Notes under the pieces: model-generated
The model's database searches: none
What the model was told of the DNA's origin: nothing
What the model saw: only the letters and a program-made list of their open reading frames with translations
Program-made: the position numbers and the translations under genes
From: an uncultured Verrucomicrobiota bacterium
Lineage (GTDB): Bacteria; Verrucomicrobiota; Verrucomicrobiia; Opitutales; Intestinicryptomonadaceae
Reading direction: 5' to 3'
Length of the DNA: 64,000 nucleotides
Assembly (NCBI GenBank): GCA_949293415.1
Contig: CASFDK010000044.1
Span: 62,001 to 126,000 of the forward strand
Part shown: one piece after another, positions 43,474-57,100 of the stretch
How positions within the stretch are numbered: position 1 is the stretch's first letter
How the letters are laid out: each line of letters starts with the position of its first letter

Positions 43474-44355
43474 TCACCCGAGTTTTTCGAGCAGTTCGGC
43501 TTTTGTGATGCCCGTGATCTTTTCGAATATTGCGAAGTCGAAGTTCGGCAGGGCGAGCGTTTTTTTTATGTCTTCGGCGGTCGCGTCCATCAGCGATTCC
43601 TTCGGGTTCGGAGTGTTCAGCCACTTGGGCAAAATTATCTGTGAAAGCGGAATGACGGTCGGCTTGTCGAACATATAGACGGGCGCGGAACGCGTATTGA
43701 AATGCCCGCAGTGGTACGAGCCGACATTCCATTTTCCGGTATTCCTGTTGCCCGTGTTGAAACTGCCGCTGTTTGCGTTGCCTTTGTTGAAATGTCCGCT
43801 GTTGTACGAGCCCGTATTGTCGTCGCCCGTATTCGAATGTCCGATATTTCGGCTGCCCGCGTTTGCGCTGCCGACGTTGCAGTCGCCCACGTTGTCGATA
43901 CCCGTATTGCGGTCTCCCGTGTTGAAGTCGCCGCTGTTGAGTTTGCCCGTGTTGCGCCTGCCCGTGTTGCGTTCGCCGATATTGTGCGAACCTATGTTGC
44001 GTTCGCCCAGATTGCCCTCGCCTATGTTGAATTTTTCGTCGGTCAGAAGCGGGAGAAGCTCGTCGGTTACGTCGCGCAAAAGGCGGATTGTACGGCAGCA
44101 AATCTGGTCTTCGACGGCGGGCGGACGCGGAGACATGCACGGCTCGAAATCGACTTCGTAAATACGCGCGCCCCTATCGTACCACATATTCCAGTATTTC
44201 GACACATAGTAGCCGCCGCCCGACATCTCGGCGTCGTCGATGCGCGGAAGCCACGCGCCCGCGGAATTTTCGGTCGGCAGATACGGGGTGTAGTCGAAAA
44301 GCGTGCACGGCGATTTCGCTTCGCCGCCCAAGACCTTGTAATATTTTCCGTCCAT
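43474..44355 (-). CDS. NxGxx pentapeptide-repeat protein
   Basis: A 293-residue protein. An N-terminal part of about 105 residues has no recognised fold (rich in Tyr/Trp: YYVSKYWNMWYDRGARIYEV). About 23 tandem five-residue repeats of the pattern x-N-x-G-x follow (about residues 109-223, for example RNTGRRNTGKLNSGDFNTGD), then a C-terminal 70 residues. This is the Pentapeptide_2-type repeat best known from mycobacterial PPE-MPTR proteins and should fold as a beta-helix. No signal peptide is seen. It lies between two convergent or divergent genes as its own unit, with no clear ribosome site. Function unknown. Confidence 0.8.
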   Translation of the reverse strand: MDGKYYKVLGGEAKSPCTLFDYTPYLPTENSAGAWLPRIDDAEMSGGGYYVSKYWNMWYDRGARIYEVDFEPCMSPRPPAVEDQICCRTIRLLRDVTDELLPLLTDEKFNIGEGNLGERNIGSHNIGERNTGRRNTGKLNSGDFNTGDRNTGIDNVGDCNVGSANAGSRNIGHSNTGDDNTGSYNSGHFNKGNANSGSFNTGNRNTGKWNVGSYHCGHFNTRSAPVYMFDKPTVIPLSQIILPKWLNTPNPKESLMDATAEDIKKTLALPNFDFAIFEKITGITKAELLEKLG

Positions 44356-44425
44356 AAAAAAGTCGGCGAAAGTCTGAAAAAAAGCTTCTAAATTTGAAAG
44401 AAAAATCCACTATATTTTACAGACT

Positions 44426-45844
44426 ATGATACCCGATATTTTGGCAGAACGTTATGCCTCGAAAGCGCTCAAAGATATCTGGAGCGCGGAAGGCAAAATT
44501 TTACTCGAACGCAATCTCTGGATTGCCGTTATGAAAGCCCAGAAAGAGCTTGGGCTCGACATCCCGCAGGAGGCGATAGACGCCTACGAAAGGGTAAAGA
44601 CGAACATCCGCATAGACGAAATCAACAAGCGCGAAAAAATCACGCGGCACGACGTAAAAGCGCGCATCGAAGAATTTTGCGAACTCGCGGGCTTCGAGCA
44701 CATCCACAAGGGGATGACAAGCCGCGACCTCACCGAATGCGTCGAGCAACTGCAGGTTTACGAATCGCTGAAAGTAATCAAGATAAAGGCAATTGCCGCG
44801 ATTCTGCTGCTTTCGAAGGCGGCGCGCAAGCACAAGGCTACGGTTCTCGCCGCGCGCACGCACAACGTAATCGCGCAGCTTACGACGGTCGGCAAACGCC
44901 TTGCCGAATACGGCGAAGACACACTGCGGGCAATCGAAAACCTCGACGCGCTCATCGCGACCTATCCCGTCCGCGGGCTCAAGGGCGCGGTCGGCACACA
45001 GCTCGACCAGCTCACGCTCTTCGACGGCGACGCATCGAAAGCCCTAAAGCTCGACGAAATGGTGCGCAAACATTTGGGAATAAACCGCGCAATCGGCGCG
45101 ACGGGTCAGGTATACCCCCGCACGCTCGACTACGAATGCGTATCGCGCCTCTACCAACTCGGCGCGGGCGCGTCGTCGTTCGCAAAGACGCTCCGCATTA
45201 TGGCGGGCGCGGAACTGGCAGGCGAAGGTTTCGCAAAGGGTCAGACGGGCTCTTCGGCAATGCCGCACAAGATGAACTCGCGCAGTTGCGAGCGCATCAA
45301 CGGCTTCCACGTAATCCTGCGCGGATACCTCGAGATGGCGGCGTCGCTGGCAGGCGACCAGTGGAACGAAGGCGACGTATCGTGCTCGGTCGTGCGCCGC
45401 GTAGTTCTGCCCGACTCGTTCTTCGCAATCGACGGTCTGCTCGAAACTTTCATCACAATCCTAAACCAGATGACGATAAACACGGCGGTTATCGCCGCGG
45501 AGTGCCGCAAATATATGCCGTTCCTGCTGACTACCACAATAATGATGAACGCCGTCAAAAAGGGAATCGGACGCGAAGACGCGCACGAAATCATCAAGGA
45601 ACACGCAGTCGCCACGGCAAACGACCTGCGCGCGGGCAAAATACACGACAACGACCTTCTCAAACGCCTTGCCGACGACCCGCGCATGCCGCTAGACTCC
45701 GCCGAACTTGCCGAAATCGAAAAGGTCGGCAGCTGCGCAACGGGTATGGCGGAGGCGCAGACTGCCGATTTCTGCGACCGCGCCGACAAACTCGCCGAAG
45801 AGTGTCCCGAAGCGCAGTCGTACGTTCCCGCACCGATACTTTAG
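44426..45844 (+). CDS. purB: Adenylosuccinate lyase
   Basis: PurB acts twice in purine biosynthesis, splitting SAICAR and adenylosuccinate. The 472-residue protein of the fumarase/aspartase superfamily has TSRDLTECVEQ near residue 97 and the signature loop GSSAMPHKMNSRSCERI near 273. The tgt gene starts 3 bases after its stop, so they probably share a transcript. Confidence 0.95.
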   Translation: MIPDILAERYASKALKDIWSAEGKILLERNLWIAVMKAQKELGLDIPQEAIDAYERVKTNIRIDEINKREKITRHDVKARIEEFCELAGFEHIHKGMTSRDLTECVEQLQVYESLKVIKIKAIAAILLLSKAARKHKATVLAARTHNVIAQLTTVGKRLAEYGEDTLRAIENLDALIATYPVRGLKGAVGTQLDQLTLFDGDASKALKLDEMVRKHLGINRAIGATGQVYPRTLDYECVSRLYQLGAGASSFAKTLRIMAGAELAGEGFAKGQTGSSAMPHKMNSRSCERINGFHVILRGYLEMAASLAGDQWNEGDVSCSVVRRVVLPDSFFAIDGLLETFITILNQMTINTAVIAAECRKYMPFLLTTTIMMNAVKKGIGREDAHEIIKEHAVATANDLRAGKIHDNDLLKRLADDPRMPLDSAELAEIEKVGSCATGMAEAQTADFCDRADKLAEECPEAQSYVPAPIL

Positions 45845-49485
<3,641 letters not shown>

Positions 49486-49500
49486 AACCGGTTCCGAAAT

Positions 49501-49686
49501 ATGGACAGGACAATAGCGCTCTGCAAACAAAACGGATCGTTCGTGTACGTCTACAACGCAAAGGGCGCGGTGATATTCACCAAGCACGGCACGCTTGTCG
49601 GCTACACGGCGACGACCGTTTCGGTTCAAAACGGCTCTAAAATATACGTCTACGACAACAGGGGCGCATTCAAATTTGCGAGGTAA
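49501..49686 (+). CDS. Small hypothetical protein with an internal repeat
   Basis: A 61-residue frame between two well-supported genes on the same strand. NGSFVYVYNAKGAVIF and NGSKIYVYDNRGAFKF are two related halves joined by a TLVGYTATTVSV linker, suggesting a small beta-structure made of two similar strands. No signal peptide. The amphipathic pattern and codon use look coding, but no ribosome site stands out. Family not recognised. Confidence 0.5.
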   Translation: MDRTIALCKQNGSFVYVYNAKGAVIFTKHGTLVGYTATTVSVQNGSKIYVYDNRGAFKFAR

Positions 49687-49750
49687 TTCCCGCCCGCCCC
49701 GCCGCATTTGCGCCGCAGCATACTTTACGCCCCGTTCCAAACTAAAAAAC

Positions 49751-49780
49751 TTGACATATACACCAATCGGCTGCAAAAAT
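49751..49780 (+). promoter_or_regulatory. Candidate promoter of the RND pump genes
   Basis: A perfect TTGACA is followed after 18 bases by AAAAAT, a 4/6 match to -10, seven bases before the adaptor gene's ATG. The short leader makes this uncertain. Confidence 0.3.
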
Positions 49781-49786
49781 CTCGGA

Positions 49787-50929
49787 ATGTATATATCGGG
49801 GAAATCTCTCAGTATTTTAATAACCGCCGCATTTTCTCTGTTGCTGACAGGCTGCTTCGAGAAAAAAAGCGATTCGAAAGACGCGGAAGTCTACAATACC
49901 GTCGAGGTCGCAAAACCTCTCGTAAAAAAGCTCGAGTTGTGGGACACCTACACCGCGCGCATCGAGGGGCAGAAATCGGTCGAAATACGTTCGCGCGTCA
50001 GCGGCTATCTCGAAAAAATCTACTTTAAGGACGGCGACTTCGTAAAGGAGGGCGACATCCTTTTCGAAATAGACCCGCGTCCGTTTCAGGCACTCGTGGA
50101 AGCTTCTCAGGCGGAAGTAAAGGAAATCGAAACGCGCATAGAGCTTGCCCAAAGCAACCTCGACCGCGCGCGAAACCTCTACGAAGTAAACGCCATTTCG
50201 AAGGAAATTCTCGACACGCGCAAAAGCGAGCTGCTCGCCGCCCAAGCCGTATTATCGAGCGCGCAGGCGAAACTCAAGGAGGCCACGTTAAACCTCGAAT
50301 TTACCAAGACATACGCGCCGATTTCGGGCTACATAAGCCGCCGCCGCGTAGACGAAGGCAACCTCATCGACGCGTCCTCCACGCTGATGGCGATGATTGT
50401 CTCGCGCGACACCGTCTACGCCTACTTCGAGATAAGCGAGCGCGACATCATAAGATACACAAAGAACAAACTTTTCGACACAATCGACGCCGCAAAACAC
50501 TCGGGTCCGCCCGTCAAGCTTATGTTGCTCGACGAATCGAAGCCGTCGCACTTCGGCTGCGTTACATATGTTGACAACACGCTCAACGCCTCGTCGATTG
50601 AAATCAGGGCGGAAATCGAGAACAAGCAGAAGATTCTCTATCCCGGAATGTTCGGCAAAATAATGCTCCGCGCTGGCGACCCCGTGGAACATCTGCTCGT
50701 GCCCGAAGCGGCGGTCGGCACCGACCTCGTCGGAAGATTCGTGCTGACGGTAGACGACAAAAACCTTGTGGAATACCGCGCGGTTGAGGTCGGCGAACTT
50801 GTCGGCAATATGCGCATAATCAACGACGGGCTGAAAGCCTCCGACCGCGTAATCGTAAGCGGGCTGCACAGAGCCGTTCCCCGCAAAAAAGTAAACCCTG
50901 TCGAAAGCGCGGAGTTCGCCGACAAATGA
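49787..50929 (+). CDS. RND efflux periplasmic adaptor (AcrA/MexA type)
   Basis: A 380-residue lipoprotein adaptor with the lipobox LLLTGC (Cys23), lipoyl half-motif KDGDFVKEGDILFEIDPRPF, a coiled-coil hairpin of about residues 95-165 and the second half YAPISGYISRRRVDEGNLID, followed by beta-barrel and membrane-proximal domains. With the inner-membrane pump gene it overlaps (ATGA), it would form a tripartite efflux system; no outer-membrane TolC-like gene is adjacent. Substrate unknown. Confidence 0.93.
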   Translation: MYISGKSLSILITAAFSLLLTGCFEKKSDSKDAEVYNTVEVAKPLVKKLELWDTYTARIEGQKSVEIRSRVSGYLEKIYFKDGDFVKEGDILFEIDPRPFQALVEASQAEVKEIETRIELAQSNLDRARNLYEVNAISKEILDTRKSELLAAQAVLSSAQAKLKEATLNLEFTKTYAPISGYISRRRVDEGNLIDASSTLMAMIVSRDTVYAYFEISERDIIRYTKNKLFDTIDAAKHSGPPVKLMLLDESKPSHFGCVTYVDNTLNASSIEIRAEIENKQKILYPGMFGKIMLRAGDPVEHLLVPEAAVGTDLVGRFVLTVDDKNLVEYRAVEVGELVGNMRIINDGLKASDRVIVSGLHRAVPRKKVNPVESAEFADK

Positions 50930-53900
50930 AATTCTCGCACTTTTTCATCGACCGTCCCATTTTCGCGGGCGTAATTTCGATAATCATTTCCTTCGTCGGA
51001 ATACTTGCGTATTTTAATCTGCCCGTTACGCAGTACCCGAACATCACGCCGCCTACGGTCGTCGTCTACGGCACATACAAAGGCGCGTCGCCCGAAGTCA
51101 TAATGAACACGACAATCGCGCCTCTCGAACAGCAGCTAAACGGCGTCGAGGGAATGGCGTACATGAGTTCGTTGGCGCGTCCGACGGGCAGTTGGAACAT
51201 TGTGGTTACGTTCGAAACGGGCGTAGACATCGATATGGCGCAGGTGCTCGTGCAGAACAAAGTGTCGCAGGCGCAAAACCGCGTGCCGAAGGAAGTGCGC
51301 GACATCGGCATAACCGTAAGAAAACGTTCCGCCGACATCCTGCTGACGCTCAACCTGTTCTCGCCCAACGGCACGCGCGACAAAATCTACCTCTCAAACT
51401 ACGCAATCACGCAGCTGCAGGACAGACTCTCGCGCGTATACGGCGTGAGCGAATTTTCCACTTTCGGCTCGAAGGAATACAGTATGCGAATCTGGATGGA
51501 CCCCGACAGACTCGCCGCCGTAAACCTCTCGCCGATGCAGGTAATCGCCGCCCTGCAGGAGCAGAACAAGCAGGTCGCCGCGGGCAGCCTCAACAAGCCT
51601 CCGCAGGAGACGGGCGCGGCGTTCGAACTGCTTATCAACGCGCAGGGCAGACTTACCACCGAAAAGGAATTCGGAGAAATCATCGTCAAATATCTGCCCG
51701 ACGGAAGAATCGTACACCTGCGCGACATCGCCCGTGTGGAACTGGGCGCGTACGACTACGAAAACGAATCGTTCGTAAACCTCAAGCCGTCGGTTACACT
51801 CGGTATGTACCAGTTACCGGGGACGAATTCGGTCGAGACCGTCAAGCGCATCCGAGCCGAACTCGAAGACATGAAAAAAGACTTCCCCGTGGACGTAGAC
51901 TACGCCATAAGCTACGACGCAACCGAATACGTGCGCGACTCCATCAATGCCGTGTACCGCTCGATTTTCGAGGCTGTGCTGCTCGTGGTATTCGTAATGC
52001 TGCTATTCCTGCAAAACTGGCGCGCGGCGATAATTCCGCTCTTCGCAATTCCCGTCTCGCTCATCGGCACGTTCGCGGTAATGAAGGCGTTCGGCTATAC
52101 GATTAACAATCTGACGCTGTTCGGGCTTGTGCTTGCAATCGGCATAGTCGTGGACGACGCAATCGTCGTGGTCGAAAACGTCGAACGAAATATGAAAGAC
52201 GGCACTCCCGTGCGCGAGGCAACCCGCAAGGCGATGACGCAAATTCAGGGCGCGCTGCTTGCAATCATCCTCGTGCTCAGCGCGGCGTTTATACCTACGA
52301 TGTTCCTTTCGGGCATCTCGGGGCAGTTCTACCGCCAATTCGCGCTGACAGTGGCTTCGAGCACGGTGATTTCGGGGTTGGTCTCGTTCACGCTCACCCC
52401 CGCGCTCTGCGCCCTGTTCCTCAGGGACGGGCACGAACAAAAGCGCGGCATGCTCGAAAACATCTGGCACTACACTTTCGGCTACCTGCTGCGCGGGTTC
52501 AACATCTGCTTCGACTTCACCGCATCGCTGTACGGCAAGCTCATTCTGAAACTGCTGAAATTTGCGGTAGTAGTGATTCTCGTTTACATCGGCATGCTCT
52601 GGGCGACCGCCGACCTTTTCAAGAACACGCCCTCGGGCTTCATTCCCAAACAGGACAGAAGCTTTTTCAGCGCGCGCATGGAACTGCCTGCGGGCGCGAG
52701 CTTCGAACGTACCGTCAACCTGATGGACAAGGCGGGGAAAATCCTGTACGAAAAAATGGAGGGAGTGCGCCTGCTAACGACAATCGCGGGCGATAACTTC
52801 ACCAACCTCGGCAGGGCGACATTCCGCCTCGACGACCGCCGCGTGCGCGAAGAAAAGGGTCAGGACATCAACAAACTGATGCGCATGGCGGACAAAATTC
52901 TCAACGAAAACATCACCGAAGCGAAAATCAACCTGTACACCCCCGCGGTAGTTCCGGGGATGGCATCGGGCGGCGACATCAAATTCCAGCTTCAGGACAA
53001 GGTCGGTATGGGCGTTGCGGCGATAGAAAAATACGCAAAACTGCTCATCGGCGAAATGGAAAACTCGCCCGCAATCTCGAGTGCGTACACGACTTTCAAG
53101 ACGACGAACCCGCAGCTGTACATCGACATCGACCGCGAACGCGCGCAGAAGCTGAACCTGTCGATTGCCGACATCTTCACGACGATGCAGTATAACCTCG
53201 GCGCGGTATACGTGAACGACTTCAACATTTTGGGGCGCGTATACCGCGTAATGGCGCAGGCGGAAGGCGAAAGCCGCCGCGACATCTCTGACGTGTACAA
53301 ACTGAAAATCCCGAACTCGCAGGGGCAAAACGTGCAGCTCGGCTCGGTGGCAAGCATACGCAGATATGTCGGTCCGAATGTGTTCTCGCGCTACAACCTG
53401 TACCTTACCGCCGACATTATGGGCAACGTGGCAAAGGGCTACTCGACGGGCGAGGCAATCAAAGAGGTCGAAAAAATCGCGGCAAAAGTGCTTCCGCAGG
53501 GAATGGGCATTGAATGGACCGACATAGCGCGCGAAGAGAAAAAGGCGGGCAACACTTCCGCATACATCTTCGCAATCTGCGCGATATTCGTGTTCCTGCT
53601 GCTCTCGGCACTCTACGAAAGCTGGACGATTCCGCTTTCGGTGATTCTCATCGTGCCGCTGGTGATTTTCTTCGCGCTATTCGGCGTGAACATCCGCGGA
53701 TTCAGCAACGACCTTATGGCGCAAATCGGATTCGTAGTGCTCATCGGGCTTGCGTGCAAAAACGCGATTCTCATCGTCGAATTTGCGAAGCAGCGCGAGG
53801 AACGCGGCGAGACGCTGCAACACGCCCTTTCGTTGGCATCGCAAAGCAGACTCCGCCCGATTATGATGACATCGTTCGCGTTCATCTTCGGCGTAATCCC

Positions 53901-54060
53901 GCTAGCCTACGGAACGGGCCCCGGCTGCGAACTGCGCCAGCCGCTGGGAACGTCGGTTATGTTCGGTATGATAGGCGTTACGCTGCTAGGCTGCCTTATG
54001 ACCCCCGTGTTCTACTACGTAGTCCGCAGAATATTCGGCAAACCCAAGCTTGAAAAATAG
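50926..54060 (+). CDS. RND efflux pump, HAE1 (AcrB/MexB) family
   Basis: A 1044-residue, twelve-segment inner-membrane pump of full AcrB length. It starts with FSHFFIDRPIFAGVISIIIS and has the proton-relay pair in GIVVDDAIVVVENVER (Asp410 and Asp411), the conserved QNKVSQAQNRVPKEVR in the pore domain, and the GxxxKNAILIVEFA segment in the second half. It overlaps the adaptor gene by 4 bases. Members export drugs, bile acids and other amphiphiles. Confidence 0.96.
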   Translation: MKFSHFFIDRPIFAGVISIIISFVGILAYFNLPVTQYPNITPPTVVVYGTYKGASPEVIMNTTIAPLEQQLNGVEGMAYMSSLARPTGSWNIVVTFETGVDIDMAQVLVQNKVSQAQNRVPKEVRDIGITVRKRSADILLTLNLFSPNGTRDKIYLSNYAITQLQDRLSRVYGVSEFSTFGSKEYSMRIWMDPDRLAAVNLSPMQVIAALQEQNKQVAAGSLNKPPQETGAAFELLINAQGRLTTEKEFGEIIVKYLPDGRIVHLRDIARVELGAYDYENESFVNLKPSVTLGMYQLPGTNSVETVKRIRAELEDMKKDFPVDVDYAISYDATEYVRDSINAVYRSIFEAVLLVVFVMLLFLQNWRAAIIPLFAIPVSLIGTFAVMKAFGYTINNLTLFGLVLAIGIVVDDAIVVVENVERNMKDGTPVREATRKAMTQIQGALLAIILVLSAAFIPTMFLSGISGQFYRQFALTVASSTVISGLVSFTLTPALCALFLRDGHEQKRGMLENIWHYTFGYLLRGFNICFDFTASLYGKLILKLLKFAVVVILVYIGMLWATADLFKNTPSGFIPKQDRSFFSARMELPAGASFERTVNLMDKAGKILYEKMEGVRLLTTIAGDNFTNLGRATFRLDDRRVREEKGQDINKLMRMADKILNENITEAKINLYTPAVVPGMASGGDIKFQLQDKVGMGVAAIEKYAKLLIGEMENSPAISSAYTTFKTTNPQLYIDIDRERAQKLNLSIADIFTTMQYNLGAVYVNDFNILGRVYRVMAQAEGESRRDISDVYKLKIPNSQGQNVQLGSVASIRRYVGPNVFSRYNLYLTADIMGNVAKGYSTGEAIKEVEKIAAKVLPQGMGIEWTDIAREEKKAGNTSAYIFAICAIFVFLLLSALYESWTIPLSVILIVPLVIFFALFGVNIRGFSNDLMAQIGFVVLIGLACKNAILIVEFAKQREERGETLQHALSLASQSRLRPIMMTSFAFIFGVIPLAYGTGPGCELRQPLGTSVMFGMIGVTLLGCLMTPVFYYVVRRIFGKPKLEK

Positions 54061-54092
54061 CCGCGCAGCGAAAGGAAAAAACTGCCGACAAC

Positions 54093-54131
54093 AAAAAAAC
54101 CGAGACCTCCGTTGGAAGCCCCGGTTTTTGT
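54093..54131. terminator. Terminator between the RND pump and dihaem/SUMF1 genes
   Basis: AAAACCG and CGGTTTT plus an inner imperfect stem around CTCC-GTT-GGA, with A- and T-tracts on both sides, between convergent genes. Confidence 0.7.
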
Positions 54132-54181
54132 TTGCCCGAACGCGGCGCGAAGCGCAACCGCCCCGCCCGTTTTCGGCTTTG

Positions 54182-57100
54182 CTACTTTGCATTTTCGGTT
54201 GCGAATTTCTTCGCCGACTGCGCGTCTTCGATTACTACGCGGAAGCCGACATTGTACACGCGCTGCCACTTGAAGAAATCGTGCCTATATGTTGTGCGGG
54301 CTATCTTGAGCCTGTCGCGCCACGAACCGCCGCGCACGACGTATTTCAAAGGCTCCGCAATCTTTCCTCCGAGCGTTTCGGTATACGGCGAGCGCGTCCA
54401 TTCGGCGACGTTGCCGAGCATATCGTAAAGCCCGAAGGCATTCGGCTTGTATTGCCCGCCCGCGCAGACAACCTGATTGCCGTCGTCGGCGAAATCGTCG
54501 CGCGGAATAAACGTTTCGAATTTCGTGGGCTTTTTCTGCGGAAGGAGGTCGTACATAATGCCCACTTCCTTCCCGTTTTTGTCGAGCTTTTTACGCACGG
54601 CGAGGGCTTCGGCAAACTTCTTCGTGTTTACGTCGGAAAGATTTTCGAACTTGGAATAGTCGCCGCCGCCGAACCAGTATTGCCCGTCCGTGCCCGCGCG
54701 CGCCGCCCATTCCCACTGCTCCTCGGTGGGAACGGAAACCTTCACGCCGAGACGCTCCGAGAGAATTTCGCAGAACTTTTCGGCTTCCGCCAAGCTTACG
54801 CGCACCGCGCTGAGTTCGTCGCCGTTAATCGGGATGCCCTCGTGGGTATGGTCTTTGTACTGGCGGTCGAGCCAGCCTGAATGGTGGTTTTTGAGAACGG
54901 TTCTGATTTGCGCGTTCGAAACCTCCATTTCGCCCATATAAAAAGGCTTTTCGATTTTCCGCACACACGCTGGACCCTCGTCGAAATAGCGGTCGTTCGC
55001 GCCCATCACGAATGTTCCCGACGGAATGAGCGCAAGCTTCATTTCGGTTTTTCCGTCGAGCGGAAGCGAGATTTCGCGCGGCAGATTTTCGGCGGCAATC
55101 TTTTCCGACGCCGTCTTTGCGCCGAACGGGAAGCCCGCAACTTTCGGCGCGAGTGCCGCGTGGCGCGGTTCTTCGACGGGCTTTTTAGGCTCTACCTGCG
55201 CGCGCTTCAAATGGATTTCCTCGGGCGAAGAATCCTTCTTGGCGTATTTTTTGAGGAAGTATTTGCGCCGCTCAATGCCGTCGTTCTTGACGGGACGGTA
55301 CTCGCTCCACGTGCCGAGATATGGAACGTTGAGGTCAATCCAAGTGTAGAGTGTGCGCATTTCGCCGTCGGAAAGGCGCGCTCCGTGATGTCCCTTGCGG
55401 AGCATTTGCACAAGCTCGGTATCCGCCGAGTAGTATTCGAGCGGCGTCATCACGCGCTGGTAACACTCTGGCCCCGGTCGGCGCACATACGGGTGCAGCG
55501 CAAGATAGGACGCGCCGAAGTGCTTCCAAAGCTTCTTCGTATCGGCGAAATTCGGACGGCCGTCTTTTGCGTTGGTTTCGGCGTTGTGGCACGAAATGCA
55601 GTTGCGGTCGAGTATCGGCTGGATTTTTCGGTCGAACGAGAATCCCTCAACCTTTTCGTCGAAAGGCTTGATTTCCGACGGCGGGCGGCGCGAGGCGATG
55701 TTCGCCGTAAACGGGACGGTTTCGTTCGAACGCTCGTGGCAACCAACGCAGCTTTGCGTTTCCCCCGGCATCGAAACCGTCCAAGTGCGCATCAACGCCA
55801 ACGCCCTGCCGTCGGCGTCGAGCGGCTGAATCGAAATGGGCGTGTTCGCGGGAATTTTGAAAGCCGCCGAGCCGTCTTCGTAGACGGGCACAGTGCCGAG
55901 AACGCGTTTTACGTCCCACGGACCTTCGTAGCCGATGACATCGTGCATACCCGTGTCGCGGTAGGCGAAGTGGTATTCGAAAAGGCGCAACGCCTTGACC
56001 GTTCCGCGCGGAACGCCCTGCAAGCCTTCGCCCGCGTAGATGTCGCTAAGGTACATCGTGCCGTATTTCATATCGTCGTCGCGGCGTTCGGCAACTGCGG
56101 GCGGACGCTTCGTCTTGACAAGCGGAATCGGCTCGAGCAGCGAGTAGTCGTCGAGCCGTTTTATCTTGGTGATGTTGCCGAATGTGTCGAGCAGGTAAAT
56201 GCCGAACTGCTCGCTTTCGCTGCGGCGCATAGACGCAAGAAAATACTTTTCCGAAAGCGGATACGGATGCAAAAACTTCGGCCACGATTCGAACGTAAGC
56301 TCGTCCATAATCTCCGCCGTGTAGGGCTTGCCGTGCGCCCCAAACTGGTAGATGCGCCCCTCGGCTTCGCGGTTGCCCCGTCTTACGTCGAACAGGTGCA
56401 TTTCGCCCGTGCGCGACATTCCGTGGTGACCCGAGACAATGCCCACAAACATATTCGGATTGTCGGGAATCTGCCTGCAGTAGAAAAGCGAGTTCGGCCA
56501 GTAGCTGCTGCTGCCGTAGTACGAATGCTGATTCGTGCCGTCGGGATTCATACACATGACTATGCGCGAGAAGTAATGCGAGTTGTCGGAATACTCCCAG
56601 CGGGTGTAGAGAACGCGCCCGTCGGGGGTGATACGCGGCATCCAGTCTTGATCCTGCTCGAAAGTGAGCTGGCGGATTGTGTTCTCGCGCTCCTGCGGAT
56701 TTTCGGATGTCGGATCGATTGAAAAAATGTTGCCCACATAATCGACCCCGTAGACGCACGGAACGCCCGCGTAGGATGCCGTCGAGCAATAGACTATGCT
56801 GCCGTCAGGCGTGTAAACGCCGTCGTAGTTGTCGATGTCGGCGTGGATGTTGGGGGTCATCAGACGCGGCTTGCCCCCCCGTACCGAAACTTCGTAAAGC
56901 TCCCAATTTCCTTTTTCGGAAATCGACGAGAACAAAATTTTGTCGGCGTCCCAATTCAGGCACAAGTCGGTGATGGGATTGCGCACGGCGGGTTGGTAGA
57001 TTGTCTTGATGTCGCCGTCGGTCGAAATTTCGCAGATGGAATCCTCTGCCTGCCCCGCCATACCGCGCAGAAAGTGGTTGCCCTGCCAGTTGCACGGAAG

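Noticed and set aside
43690-44030. Regular DNA repeats that could suggest a CRISPR array
   Set aside because: The 15-base periodicity comes from the NxGxx codons within an open reading frame; there are no spacers or conserved repeat units, and no cas genes.
40496-44140. Very long minus-strand open frame (over 1200 codons)
   Set aside because: It runs antisense or out of frame across a SUMF1-like gene, an amidase, a dehydrogenase and the repeat protein, is Arg/Phe/Val-rich with no domains, and arises from the strong third-position GC bias.
54881-56722. Plus-strand frame of 613 codons
   Set aside because: Antisense to the dihaem/SUMF1 gene; composition is Arg/Val-rich without motifs.
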